Of a stretch of DNA of 64,000 nucleotides, positions 27,776-37,073 are shown piece by piece. The notes beneath the pieces were generated by a model. That model made no database searches. It was given only the letters and a program-made list of their open reading frames with translations, and had not been told where the DNA came from. Positions within the stretch are counted from its first letter, which is position 1. Each line of letters starts with the position of its first letter. Both the position numbers and the translations under genes were made by a program. Location of the stretch: contig NZ_CP024904.1 in assembly GCF_003330765.1 (NCBI RefSeq), forward strand, positions 248,001 to 312,000, read 5' to 3'. This DNA comes from Burkholderia pyrrocinia (GTDB taxonomy: Bacteria; Pseudomonadota; Gammaproteobacteria; Burkholderiales; Burkholderiaceae).

Positions 27776-30460
27776 TCAGCGTACGATGCCCAACCGGCGC
27801 GCGATCGCCACAGCCTGGGTGCGGCTGCGGCTGTTGAGCTTGGTGTTGATGTTGCGAAGATGTGTGCGTACGGTACTGTCGGAAATGAACAGCTTTTCGG
27901 CCATCGCGGTGTTGGAGTAGCCCTCCGCGAGCAGTTGGAGAACTCGGATCTCTTTACGCGTAAGCGGTTCCGTGGGCCCCGATACTGCCTGGCCGATGTC
28001 GGCTTCGTCGTCGGCACCGACCGGGCCCAGGCGGTCGGCCAGACGCTGGACGTACTCCTGCAAGATCGGGTCCTGGGCGGAATCCGCCGAACTCGATTGC
28101 ATGCGATGCAGGAGCGGCGCCACGATGGGCCCTTCATCCAGCAGCAAGCGGACGAATCCCTCTCGGCAGGTTTCCTGCAGAAGCGGATTCGCCCAGTTCA
28201 TCGCTCGACCCACGTCACCATTGCGGAAGAAGGCGAGCGCCAGAAACAGGCGGAGTTTGAGGGCGCGATGCTGGCGGCCGGACTGCTGGGCAAGTCGCAA
28301 CTGGGCTTCGAGTGGTTGCACCAAGGAATTGGGATCTCCGGCATGGAGATCAAGTCGCATCTGTGCGATGAATGCATCATCGACGTCTTGTGCGGGCTTC
28401 GTATCGGAATTGAGGGCGTCCAGCGCCAGGGCCCGTCCCAATTCCTCGCGCGCTGCGACAGCGTGACCTTGCAACGTCAGAAGTCTCGAACGTTCCAGCT
28501 TCGCGCTGGCAGTGACGCGTGGCAACTGGCGCTGATGGCCGAGGTATTCGAGCTCTGTCAGCGTTAGCAACGCCGTATCGACTTCTCCGCGCAAGAACGC
28601 AAGACGCGCGCGCAGGCGGTGACTGGAGATCATGTGGTCGGGCAGCCCGACATCCCTTGCCAGGGGCAGGTAGACGTTCAGCAGGCGTTCGGCCGCCACG
28701 AGATCGTCGGCTTCGTAAAGAGCGCCCGCATAGGGTACGCCGGCCCATGCATTGCCATGCGCGTAGTTGTAAGCGGAGGTGCTCGACGTAGCCGTGACCG
28801 CCATACGAAAGCGGGCCGTCGCCTGGCGCAGATGGCCTTCGCGCAGGTCCAGCATGCCCCCGACGGTCTCGGTGTACATGCGGTTGAAGGCTCCGTCTGC
28901 CTGGGCATGGCGTGCGTCCTCGAGGAAGCGGTGCGCCTCCTTGCGCTCGCCGATGACCGACAGGATATGCGCCATCGCATTGAGCAGCACACTGTCGACG
29001 AAGGCATTGCCGGTCGGTAGTCGAGCCAGGCCGCAATGTCCCGCTTCATTGGCCTCTTCGTAGCGATCCATCATCGCCAGCAGCACCGGAAGGAGTGCCC
29101 GGACATGAGCCTGAACCTGCGGATCGTCGCGTTCCTGGCAGCCGGACTCTTCCAGCCACTTCATCGCGGTCCAGGGGCCCTGACTGAAGCAGCGTGCCCA
29201 TACCGCGATCACCTGCAGCCGTGGTCGAGCGCGCAGCAAATCGGGCGTGACCGTGGCAAACCAGCGATCGAGCAGGCGCATGCGGCCTTGTTCGAGGAGC
29301 CCGTGCGCATGGTGCTCGAGCAGTTCCAGCGCATGCGGATAGTCCCCGCCGGCAATAGCGTGGTCGATCGCGGGCACGGGCCGCTGCTGCGACTCGTACC
29401 AGCCGGAGGCGGCCAGATGTAGTCGCGCGGCGTCGTCGGGGCGTTCCCGCTCGAGCTGACGGCGCAGGAAGTCCGCGAACAGGCTGTGGTACCTGAACAG
29501 ATCGGGCGCATCTTCCACCGGGATAAGAAAAACATTGCCGCGGTGCAGCGACTGCAGCATGGCATCGCAATCCACCGGCGGGAGCAACGCTTGGCACACC
29601 GGCGCGCTGAGGTGATGCAGCACGCTCGTGCGCAGCAGAAACTCCCGCACGACGGGCTCTTGCTGCGAGAACACCTCTTCGGTGAGATAGTCCGCCACAT
29701 CGCGGTCCGACGCGGATAGTCGGGCGACGACATCTGCGGACTGGTCTGAACGTTGCAGCGCCAACGACAGCAGCCAAAGGGCCGCTACCCAGCCTTCGGT
29801 CTTTCCAAGGACGCGGTCCAGCGTTTCCAGCGATAGCTCGGCTCCTCGCAGCCTGAAGAATTCAGCGGCCTCCGAGGGCGAGAAACGCAACGAATCCGTT
29901 TCGAGCTCCAGTAGCAGGCCCCGCGCGCGCAGGCGACCGACGCCAAGGTCGGGCAGGTTGCGCGAGCCGATGATCACTTGGCCGTTGCGCGGCAACTGCT
30001 CCAGCAACTCTCGCACCAGGCCGAGCACGCCGCCTTCCCGGATGACCTCGAAATCGTCCAGGAACAACGCGTAGGGGGTTTGTTCCGAAACCAGTTGAGC
30101 CAGCGGATCCTGCGCGGCGGCCCCTCGCTCGAGGCCCATTTGGCCGAGTGCGGCTGACAAGCCGGCCAGAAAACGCGGCACGTCGTTGTCGGCGGCATCC
30201 AGCGTCAGCCAGGCCGTCGCCACCCCGCGATCTTCGAGTGCTTCGCGGATCTGGACCATTGCCATCGTTTTGCCGAATCCGGCGGGGGCACGCACGAGGA
30301 TCAACTTGACCGCGCCGGCGTTGGCGAGTCGGCCGGCGACGCCTGCGCGCTTCACCTCGGCCGCGCGTTGCACCAATGGTGCCAGCTTGGCTAGTGAAAT
30401 CATCGGCGTGGTCTGGTGGGAGGGATGGACGGACACTGGAGGCGCAGAAGTGGATCGCAT
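27776..30460 (-). CDS. LAL-type (MalT-like) LuxR-family ATP-dependent transcriptional regulator
   Basis: This is a large 894-residue regulator. Walker A (RAPAGFGKT) is near residue 57 and Walker B (YALFLDDFEVI) near residue 130. A long TPR-like helical middle follows. The C-terminal LuxR HTH (residues ~830-894) includes LTRKEIRVLQLLAEGYSN and HLRNINTKLNSRSRTQAV. STAND-class ATPases of this kind are activated by an inducer together with ATP. The start could also be the ATG at 30403 (874 residues); neither has a strong ribosome-binding site. It sits between the binding protein and the divergent SDR/thiolase/ABC operon, so it likely activates both. Confidence 0.92.
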   Translation of the reverse strand: MRSTSAPPVSVHPSHQTTPMISLAKLAPLVQRAAEVKRAGVAGRLANAGAVKLILVRAPAGFGKTMAMVQIREALEDRGVATAWLTLDAADNDVPRFLAGLSAALGQMGLERGAAAQDPLAQLVSEQTPYALFLDDFEVIREGGVLGLVRELLEQLPRNGQVIIGSRNLPDLGVGRLRARGLLLELETDSLRFSPSEAAEFFRLRGAELSLETLDRVLGKTEGWVAALWLLSLALQRSDQSADVVARLSASDRDVADYLTEEVFSQQEPVVREFLLRTSVLHHLSAPVCQALLPPVDCDAMLQSLHRGNVFLIPVEDAPDLFRYHSLFADFLRRQLERERPDDAARLHLAASGWYESQQRPVPAIDHAIAGGDYPHALELLEHHAHGLLEQGRMRLLDRWFATVTPDLLRARPRLQVIAVWARCFSQGPWTAMKWLEESGCQERDDPQVQAHVRALLPVLLAMMDRYEEANEAGHCGLARLPTGNAFVDSVLLNAMAHILSVIGERKEAHRFLEDARHAQADGAFNRMYTETVGGMLDLREGHLRQATARFRMAVTATSSTSAYNYAHGNAWAGVPYAGALYEADDLVAAERLLNVYLPLARDVGLPDHMISSHRLRARLAFLRGEVDTALLTLTELEYLGHQRQLPRVTASAKLERSRLLTLQGHAVAAREELGRALALDALNSDTKPAQDVDDAFIAQMRLDLHAGDPNSLVQPLEAQLRLAQQSGRQHRALKLRLFLALAFFRNGDVGRAMNWANPLLQETCREGFVRLLLDEGPIVAPLLHRMQSSSADSAQDPILQEYVQRLADRLGPVGADDEADIGQAVSGPTEPLTRKEIRVLQLLAEGYSNTAMAEKLFISDSTVRTHLRNINTKLNSRSRTQAVAIARRLGIVR

Positions 30461-30596
30461 ACTGGGATGTGTCGAATTGTTGCGTGTGAAGGTCTGGCGT
30501 GCACTCGTCTCTTCCGACGATGGTATCGCACCAGGTGCGTCCCTAGACTACGAATCGCAGTGGACGGATGGCCGTCCAGCAGACATTGCTCTCACT

Positions 30597-31379
30597 ATGC
30601 ATCTCGATTCTTCTATTGCTGCCGTCGTGACCGGTGGCGCGTCCGGCCTCGGGGCTGCAACGGCCCGTCGTCTGGCGACCATCGGTGTCAAAGTCGCCGT
30701 GTTCGATCTCAACGCCCAACTGGGTGAGGCCTTGGCCAACGAAATCGGAGGGATCTACTGCTCCGTGGACGTCACGTCCGAGGAGCAGGTGGATGCTGCT
30801 TTCGCCAGGGCGCGTGCTGCACACGGTCAGGAACGCGTCATGATCAACTGCGCCGGTATCGGCCACCCCGCGAAAACGGCGAGTCGCGACAAGACCACCG
30901 GTACCGGGCGGCATTTTCCGATGAGGGATTTCGAACGGGTCATCCAAATCAACCTGCTCGGGACCTTTCGCTGTGCGGCAAAGTCTGCAGCAGGCATGCT
31001 CGATTTGCCCCCGGGCCCGGACGGAGAGCGCGGCGTCATCGTGAACACCGCGTCGGTCGCCGCGCAGGATGGCCAGATGGGGCAGGTAGCCTACGCGGCG
31101 TCGAAAGCAGCGATCGCAGGTATGACGCTGCCGATCGCCCGTGACCTGATGGACGACGGTATCCGTGTTAACAGCATTCTCCCCGGCATCTTCGACACGC
31201 CGCTGATGCAGGCCGCGCCGGACAAGGTGAAGGAGGCGCTGGCCGCGTCGGTTCCGTTCCCCAAACGGTTCGGTTCGCCGACCGAATTCGCTCAGATGGT
31301 CGAAATCACGATTACCAATGGATACCTCAACGGCGAGTGCATCCGCCTCGACGGCGCGATTCGCATGGCGCCGCGCTGA
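30597..31379 (+). CDS. HSD10-type 3-hydroxyacyl-CoA dehydrogenase (SDR), copy 2
   Basis: This is a 260-residue SDR with TGGASGLG near residue 15, NCAGIGHPAKT near residue 83, YAASKAA near residue 165 and the ending LNGECIRLDGAIRMAPR. It is a clear paralogue of the protein at 21970. It opens the second rightward operon (SDR, thiolase, livGFHM, kinase, racemase) and is divergent from the LAL regulator. The frame is open far upstream, but the ATG at 30597 fits the family N-terminus. The ribosome-binding site is weak. Confidence 0.9.
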   Translation: MHLDSSIAAVVTGGASGLGAATARRLATIGVKVAVFDLNAQLGEALANEIGGIYCSVDVTSEEQVDAAFARARAAHGQERVMINCAGIGHPAKTASRDKTTGTGRHFPMRDFERVIQINLLGTFRCAAKSAAGMLDLPPGPDGERGVIVNTASVAAQDGQMGQVAYAASKAAIAGMTLPIARDLMDDGIRVNSILPGIFDTPLMQAAPDKVKEALAASVPFPKRFGSPTEFAQMVEITITNGYLNGECIRLDGAIRMAPR

Positions 31380-31411
31380 CCAATCCCTTCATTACCGCAG
31401 GAGAAGTATTC

Positions 31412-32590
31412 ATGGCTGAAGCATATATCGTCGCTGCTCGCCGCACTGCTGGCGGCCGTCGCAATGGCCGCCTGTCGGGCTGGCATCCTGCCGACCTGGC
31501 GTCCGTCGTCCTGGACACCCTGGTGGATGACGCCGGGATCGATCCGGCTGCAGTCGAGGACGTGATCATGGGCTGCGTGGGGCAGGCCGGCGAGCAGTCG
31601 ATGAACATCGCCCGCAACGCCGTGCTGGCATCCACGCTGCCGAATTCGGTGCCCGCGACGTCGGTCGACCGGCAGTGCGGTTCATCGCAGCAGGCGCTGC
31701 ATTTCGCGGCGCAGGCCGTGATGTCGGGCACCATGGACTGTGTGATTGCAGCGGGCGTCGAGAGCATGACGCGCGTGCCGATGTTCACGCCCAGCGAACT
31801 TCCGCGCAAGGCGGGCTTGGGCGTATACAACAGCCCGCGCATGGACGAGCGATTCCCCGGCGTCGAGTTCAGCCAGTTCTCCGGCGCCGAGATGATCGCC
31901 CGGAAGTATGAACTGACCAAGCAGCAACTTGACGAGTATTCGCTCGAGAGCCACCGGCGTGCTGCCGTGGCAACGCGAGAGGGGCGTTTCGAGCGCGAGA
32001 TCATCGCGCTGGAAGCCCGTACCAAAGAAAGCGGTGCTACTGGTGAAATGCATGCCGCGGACGAGGGCATCCGCTTCGATGCAACCCTCGAAGCCATCGC
32101 TGGCGTGAAACTGCTGCAGGAAGGCGGCGTCATCACTGCGGCCAATGCCAGCCAGATCTGCGACGGTGCCGCTGGCGTCCTGGTGGTCAGCGAGCGTGCC
32201 CTCAAGACCTTCGGGCTCACACCCATCGCACGCGTGCATCACATGTCGGTGATGGGCCACGATCCGGTCATCATGCTCGAGGCGCCCATTCCCGCGACCG
32301 AGATTGCCTTGCGCAAGGCCGGTCTGAACATTCGGGACATCGATGCCTACGAGGTCAACGAAGCATTTGCTTCGGTGCCTTTGGCCTGGCTGCAAGCGAT
32401 CGGTGCGGATCCCCAGCGGCTGAACGTCAATGGCGGCGCGATCGCCCTGGGCCACCCGTTGGGCGCGTCGGGAACCAAGCTGATGACCACGCTGATCAAC
32501 GTCCTTCAACAGCGCGGTGGTCGCTACGGCCTTCAGACCATGTGCGAAGGCGGTGGCATGGCGAACGTCACGATCGTCGAGCGCCTCTGA
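31412..32590 (+). CDS. Thiolase (acetyl-CoA acyltransferase)
   Basis: This is a 392-residue thiolase. The acyl-accepting Cys89 lies in DRQCGSSQQAL, with His in GGAIALGHPLGASG and the second Cys in MCEGGGMANV near the C-terminus. It cleaves 3-ketoacyl-CoA, the last beta-oxidation step, yielding acetyl-CoA or propionyl-CoA for a methyl-branched substrate. An aggag site lies nine bases before the ATG, and the SDR stop is 32 bases upstream. Confidence 0.95.
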   Translation: MAEAYIVAARRTAGGRRNGRLSGWHPADLASVVLDTLVDDAGIDPAAVEDVIMGCVGQAGEQSMNIARNAVLASTLPNSVPATSVDRQCGSSQQALHFAAQAVMSGTMDCVIAAGVESMTRVPMFTPSELPRKAGLGVYNSPRMDERFPGVEFSQFSGAEMIARKYELTKQQLDEYSLESHRRAAVATREGRFEREIIALEARTKESGATGEMHAADEGIRFDATLEAIAGVKLLQEGGVITAANASQICDGAAGVLVVSERALKTFGLTPIARVHHMSVMGHDPVIMLEAPIPATEIALRKAGLNIRDIDAYEVNEAFASVPLAWLQAIGADPQRLNVNGGAIALGHPLGASGTKLMTTLINVLQQRGGRYGLQTMCEGGGMANVTIVERL

Positions 32591-32633
32591 TACAGCGCCG
32601 CGGGCCAGCCAGGCCCCACCCATGGAGACTGGG

Positions 32634-33437
32634 ATGCAACAAAGACAAGAATGCGCGGAGGCGCCTTTGCTCACGGTGGACAGTGTGTCCGTGCGCTTCG
32701 GTGGGATCGTGGCACTGGACCGTGTCAGTTTCGATGTGCGTCGGGGCGAAGTTCGGGGCTTGATTGGCCCGAACGGCGCAGGCAAGAGCACCTTGTTCAA
32801 CTGCCTGTCCCGACTCTATCGCTGCGACAGCGGCACGATCCACTTCGATGGCCATGTGTTGTCCCGAATGCCGCGACATCGCATTGCGAAGCTGGGCGTG
32901 GGTAGAACCTTCCAGAATCTGGCGTTGTTTCGAACCATGACGGTGCGTGACAACGTACTGGTCGGCGTCCATTCGCATCACCACAACGGCTTCCTTGCGG
33001 ACGCGCTTCGACTGCCGGCGGCTGTCGGCACCGAGCGCGCGGCCCAGGCACGCGTGGATGAAGCACTGGAGCTCGTCGGATTGCAGGCGTTTTCCGACCG
33101 GATCGTCGCCGACCTGCCGTTCGGAACACAAAAGCGGGTCGAACTGGCGCGTGCGCTTGCAAGCGAGCCGTCGTTGCTATTGCTGGACGAGCCGGCATGC
33201 GGCCTGAACCATGAGGAGCTCAGCGGTCTCGGCGAACTGATTCTGGACATTCGCAAGCGCCTGAACCTTACGGTGTTGCTGGTGGAGCACCACATGGGTC
33301 TGATCATGGGTGTGTGCGACCGAATCGTCGCGTTGAACTTCGGTCGCAAGATCGCCGACGGGAGCCCCGAGTATGTGCGCAACCATCCCGATGTGATTCG
33401 GGCCTATCTCGGAGCGGAAGAAGGGGAGACGGCATGA
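32634..33437 (+). CDS. livG: Branched-chain-type ABC transporter ATP-binding protein (LivG)
   Basis: This is a 267-residue ATPase with Walker A GPNGAGKST near residue 47, Walker B LLLLDEPACGLN and the LivG-specific C-terminal region (DRIVALNFGRKIADG). The signature loop is degenerate (DLPFGTQKRVELARAL), as usual in LivG. The ATG at 32634 with ggag five bases upstream is preferred over the ATG at 32622. The next gene overlaps by four bases. Confidence 0.95.
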   Translation: MQQRQECAEAPLLTVDSVSVRFGGIVALDRVSFDVRRGEVRGLIGPNGAGKSTLFNCLSRLYRCDSGTIHFDGHVLSRMPRHRIAKLGVGRTFQNLALFRTMTVRDNVLVGVHSHHHNGFLADALRLPAAVGTERAAQARVDEALELVGLQAFSDRIVADLPFGTQKRVELARALASEPSLLLLDEPACGLNHEELSGLGELILDIRKRLNLTVLLVEHHMGLIMGVCDRIVALNFGRKIADGSPEYVRNHPDVIRAYLGAEEGETA

Positions 33438-34150
33438 CTCGGCTCTTGGAAATCCGCGATCTGCGGGCAAGCTATAACGCATCGCAAGTCTTGCACGGCA
33501 TCGACATGAACGTGGAAGCCGGTCAAGTGACGGCTCTGCTGGGCGCCAACGGAGCTGGCAAGACGACCACATTGCGCGCGATCTGCCGCTTCATGGCGCG
33601 TACAAGCGGCAAGGTCACGTTTCGCGGGCAGCAGATCGAAGACCGTTCGACTGAACAGATCGCTGTGCTCGGCGTCGGGCATGTGCCTGATGGCCGCGGG
33701 ACGTTCCTGGGGCTGACGACCAAGGAAAACCTGTATCTGGGGTGTCATGCGCGCAAGGACCGGCGGGCAGTCGAGGAAGACGTCGAGCGCATGTACGACT
33801 ACTTTCCCCGTTTGAAGGAGCGTCGCGCGCAGCAGGCCGGCACGCTTTCCGGTGGGGAGCAGCAAATGCTGGCGATCGCGCGCGCGCTGATGGCGCGCCC
33901 CGGGTTGCTATTGCTGGATGAGCCTTCCTTCGGCCTGGCGCCGATGATGGTGCGGGACATTTTCGCCATCATGCGCCGCATCCGTGACGAGCAGCAGGTT
34001 GCCATCCTGCTGGTTGAACAGAACGCGCGGATCGCACTGGAGCTGGCAGACACGGCCTATCTGCTCGAGTCGGGCCGCATCGTCAAGCACGGCACCAGCG
34101 AGTCGATGCGCGGCGACGATGCCGTGCGTCGCGCCTACCTCGGAGAGTGA
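33434..34150 (+). CDS. livF: Branched-chain-type ABC transporter ATP-binding protein (LivF)
   Basis: This is a 238-residue ATPase with Walker A GANGAGKTT near residue 38, signature LSGGEQQMLAIARAL and Walker B LLLLDEPSFGLAP. It starts within the livG stop (ATGA), indicating translational coupling. It pairs with LivG to energise the LivHM permease. Confidence 0.95.
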   Translation: MTRLLEIRDLRASYNASQVLHGIDMNVEAGQVTALLGANGAGKTTTLRAICRFMARTSGKVTFRGQQIEDRSTEQIAVLGVGHVPDGRGTFLGLTTKENLYLGCHARKDRRAVEEDVERMYDYFPRLKERRAQQAGTLSGGEQQMLAIARALMARPGLLLLDEPSFGLAPMMVRDIFAIMRRIRDEQQVAILLVEQNARIALELADTAYLLESGRIVKHGTSESMRGDDAVRRAYLGE

Positions 34151-34152
34151 GC

Positions 34153-35025
34153 ATGGAGTCTTTCATTCAACAACTGGTAACCGGATTGTCGACAGGCGGT
34201 ATCTATGCCTGCCTGGCACTCGCGCTCGTCATGATCTACCAGGCGACACATCAAGTGAACTTTGCGCAAGGCGAGATGGCGATGTTCTCGACCTTCATCG
34301 CGTGGGCGTTGATTCAGGCAGGCGTGCCGTACTGGGGTGCGTTCTTCCTCACGATCGTGTTGTCTTTCGCGATGGGGGCGGCATTGGAGTTCGTCGTGAT
34401 ACGGCCGTTGCACAAGGCGCCCGAATTGAGCGTGGTGGTGGTGTTCATCGGTCTGCTGGTGATCTTCCATAGCCTGGCCGGTTGGCTGTTCGGCAGCCAG
34501 ATCAAGGCGTTTCCGAGCCCGTTTCCGAAAGATGCGTGGTTCGGAAGTGCGCTGATGTCGGCTCATCAGGTCGGGACGATCTTCGTTGCGCTGTGCATCG
34601 TCGCCGCACTGTTCACCTTCTTCCGCTTTACCACGCTGGGTCTCGCAATGCGCGCCGCTGCGCAAAACCCAGGCTCGTCTCGTCTACTGGGCATTCGTGT
34701 GGGCCGGATGCTCATGCTCGGATGGGGCTTGGCCGGTGCAATCGGCGCGGTTGCCGGAATGATGGTCGCGCCGGTGGTTTTCCTCGACCCCGGCATGATG
34801 AGCGGCGTCCTGATCTATGCGTTCGCGGGGGCGCTCATCGGGGGCATCGACAACCCGATCGGTGCCGTGATCGGCGGGTTCCTGGTCGGGGTGCTTGAAA
34901 ACTTGATCGGTACCTACGTAGTCGGCACTGAGCTCAAGCTTTCGGTGGCGCTGGTTCTTATCGTCGTCGTCCTCATCGTACGGCCCGCGGGTCTGATGGG
35001 GCGTCGCATCGTGCAACGTGTCTAA
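34153..35025 (+). CDS. livH: Branched-chain-type ABC transporter permease (LivH)
   Basis: This is a 290-residue inner-membrane protein with about eight hydrophobic segments. It has the LivH motifs GLSTGGIYACLALALVMIY at the N-terminus, HQVNFAQGEMAMF near residue 32 and GALIGGIDNPIGAVIGGF near the C-terminus. The ATG at 34153 with ggag seven bases before it is preferred to an overlapping GTG at 34147. Confidence 0.95.
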   Translation: MESFIQQLVTGLSTGGIYACLALALVMIYQATHQVNFAQGEMAMFSTFIAWALIQAGVPYWGAFFLTIVLSFAMGAALEFVVIRPLHKAPELSVVVVFIGLLVIFHSLAGWLFGSQIKAFPSPFPKDAWFGSALMSAHQVGTIFVALCIVAALFTFFRFTTLGLAMRAAAQNPGSSRLLGIRVGRMLMLGWGLAGAIGAVAGMMVAPVVFLDPGMMSGVLIYAFAGALIGGIDNPIGAVIGGFLVGVLENLIGTYVVGTELKLSVALVLIVVVLIVRPAGLMGRRIVQRV

Positions 35026-35028
35026 GCC

Positions 35029-36045
35029 ATGAATCCGAAGTCCATGACCTCTCATCCCGCTCCCTTTTCGGGACCCGCGCGCAGTCAGCGTGCCCGTTTG
35101 CCGCGAAGTCTGATTCTGCTGGCTCTCGCGATCGTCCCCGTGTTCGTCGCTCATGGATATGTCCTGTTCCAGATCACCATGGTGCTTTCCTATGCCGTCG
35201 CACTGGTCGGACTGAACATGCTGACCGGTTACAACGGCCAGATCTCCTTGGGACACGGCGCGTTCTATGCGATCGGCGCCTATACCGTCGCCATCCTGAT
35301 GGACAAGGCCTCGGTTCCCTACTGGTTTTGCATTCCTGCCGCCGGCCTGGTGTGCTTGCTGGTCGGGTACCTGTTCGGTCGCCCGGCGCTGAAGTTGCAG
35401 GGGCTCTACCTGGCGCTCGCGACCTTCGCTCTGGGTGTGGTGACGCCGCAGTTGCTGAAGTACAAGTACCTGGAACCATGGACCGGCGGCGTGGGCGGTA
35501 TCGTCTTGACCAAGCCGGATGCGCCGTTCGGTCTGCCGCTCGATTCCGATCAGTATCTCTACCTCTTCGCGCTCATCGTAGCGGTGGTGGTCTTCGTACT
35601 GGCCCGGAACATGATCGACAGCGGGACGGGGCGTGCCCTGCGCGCCATTCGCGACCACGAGATCGCCGCCGAGTCCATGGGAATTGACAACCGGCACTAC
35701 AAATCCATGACCTTCGGCGTATCCGCTGCATTTACCGGCATCGGCGGGGGGCTGTCTGCGCTGGCCGTTCAATTCGTTTCACCGGATTCTTTCACGATGT
35801 TCCTGTCCATTTCGCTTCTGGTCGGCGTGGTCGTCGGTGGCATCGGTACGCTTTGGGGCGCGCTGTTCGGCGCCGCTTTCATCATGTTCGTGCCGAGCGT
35901 TGCCGAGACGATTTCCAAGGATGCGGCCTGGGGAATCTACGGTCTGGTATTGATCCTCTTTGTCTTTGTTCTGCCAGGCGGCGTGATGGGGCTGATCACA
36001 CGCGTGCGCACGCGTCTGCAGGGGCAAGGGGGGGAGCAAGCATGA
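35029..36045 (+). CDS. livM: Branched-chain-type ABC transporter permease (LivM)
   Basis: This is a 338-residue permease with the LivM motifs LTGYNGQISLGHGAFYAIG near residue 65 and GRALRAIRDHEIAAESMGI near residue 205. The C-terminal part is hydrophobic. It follows livH by 3 bases and overlaps the kinase gene by four. Together with livGFH and the binding protein at 26420 it completes an importer. Confidence 0.95.
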   Translation: MNPKSMTSHPAPFSGPARSQRARLPRSLILLALAIVPVFVAHGYVLFQITMVLSYAVALVGLNMLTGYNGQISLGHGAFYAIGAYTVAILMDKASVPYWFCIPAAGLVCLLVGYLFGRPALKLQGLYLALATFALGVVTPQLLKYKYLEPWTGGVGGIVLTKPDAPFGLPLDSDQYLYLFALIVAVVVFVLARNMIDSGTGRALRAIRDHEIAAESMGIDNRHYKSMTFGVSAAFTGIGGGLSALAVQFVSPDSFTMFLSISLLVGVVVGGIGTLWGALFGAAFIMFVPSVAETISKDAAWGIYGLVLILFVFVLPGGVMGLITRVRTRLQGQGGEQA

Positions 36046-37073
36046 GCTGCAACCTCGAGTTCGATCCGGTTGTCCTTGCCGACTACCTGCAAACTTGCAT
36101 GCCGGAACTGCTTGGCCGGATGGACCTGCAACGCATTGGGGGCGGCCAGTCCAATCCCACGTTTTTCGCCACTTTCGAAAATGGTCCGCGCCTGGTCCTG
36201 CGCAAGCAGCCGCCCGGGGAACTGCTCAAGTCGGCGCATGCGGTAGATCGAGAGTTTCGTATCTTGCGCGCGTTGCATAAGACTGACGTACCGGTACCCC
36301 ATGCACTCCTGTACTGCGAGGACCGCGAAGTCATCGGAACGCCGTTTTATGTGATGGAGCGTCTTGAAGGCCGGGTCATGAGCAACTACGCAATGCCCGA
36401 AATTGACCCGGGACAACGGCGCAGCTATCTGTTCGCCCTGGCCGAAACGCTGGCTCAGCTGCACGCAGTCGATTGGGCCAGCGTCGGTTTGGCCGACTAC
36501 GGAAAGCCGGGCAATTTCTTCGCGCGTCAAATTGATCGCTGGACTCGCCAGTGGCAGGCATCCAAGATCCAGGACAACCCGGATATCGAACGTCTGATTG
36601 AATGGCTGCCGAGTCATATTCCGCCGGGCGACGAAACGACGATTGCCCACGGAGACTTCCGCCTTGGCAACGTGATGTTCCACCCGACCGAGCCGCGCGT
36701 GATCGCGGTGCTGGACTGGGAACTCTCGACACTGGGCCACCCGTTGGCGGACGCGGCGTACAGCAGTTTGCCGTGGCTAACCGAGCCGGACGTGTTCGAA
36801 GGTGTCAAGGGCCTGGATCTGCAGGCATTGCATCTGCCTGCCCAGCAGGAGTACCTCGCAGCCTACTTGGCCGCCAGCGGCCGACGGGACGCTGTTCGCC
36901 CGTTCCATCATGCGTTTTCGCTTTTCCGCTTTGCCGTGATCCTGGAGGGAATCACAGCACGAGCGAAGGCCGGAAACGCCGTCGGCGATGACGCCGTGGC
37001 GGTCGGCCGCTTGTCGTCTCGCTTTGCGCGCTATGCGGCGGAATTGATCGCAATCGATAAGGGAGCGCAATGA
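36042..37073 (+). CDS. APH-fold phosphotransferase (ACAD10/11 kinase-domain type)
   Basis: This is a 343-residue protein of the aminoglycoside-phosphotransferase/choline-kinase fold. The glycine-rich start has [10 protein letters not shown] near residue 29 and the nucleotide Lys in VLRKQPPG. The Brenner motif [11 protein letters not shown] is near residue 202 and the metal Asp lies in [12 protein letters not shown]. This subtype is the one fused to, or neighbouring, ACAD10/11 acyl-CoA dehydrogenases and is related to LvaA of the levulinate pathway. It is therefore a candidate 4-hydroxyacyl-CoA kinase, not an antibiotic-resistance enzyme. It is translationally coupled to livM and to the racemase. 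Confidence 0.88.
   Translation: MSCNLEFDPVVLADYLQTCMPELLGRMDLQRIGGGQSNPTFFATFENGPRLVLRKQPPGELLKSAHAVDREFRILRALHKTDVPVPHALLYCEDREVIGTPFYVMERLEGRVMSNYAMPEIDPGQRRSYLFALAETLAQLHAVDWASVGLADYGKPGNFFARQIDRWTRQWQASKIQDNPDIERLIEWLPSHIPPGDETTIAHGDFRLGNVMFHPTEPRVIAVLDWELSTLGHPLADAAYSSLPWLTEPDVFEGVKGLDLQALHLPAQQEYLAAYLAASGRRDAVRPFHHAFSLFRFAVILEGITARAKAGNAVGDDAVAVGRLSSRFARYAAELIAIDKGAQ

Noticed and set aside
36042..37073. Aminoglycoside resistance gene
   Set aside because: The fold is APH-like, but the context (acyl-CoA genes, ACAD11-type dehydrogenase) and subtype point to a metabolic acyl-CoA kinase.
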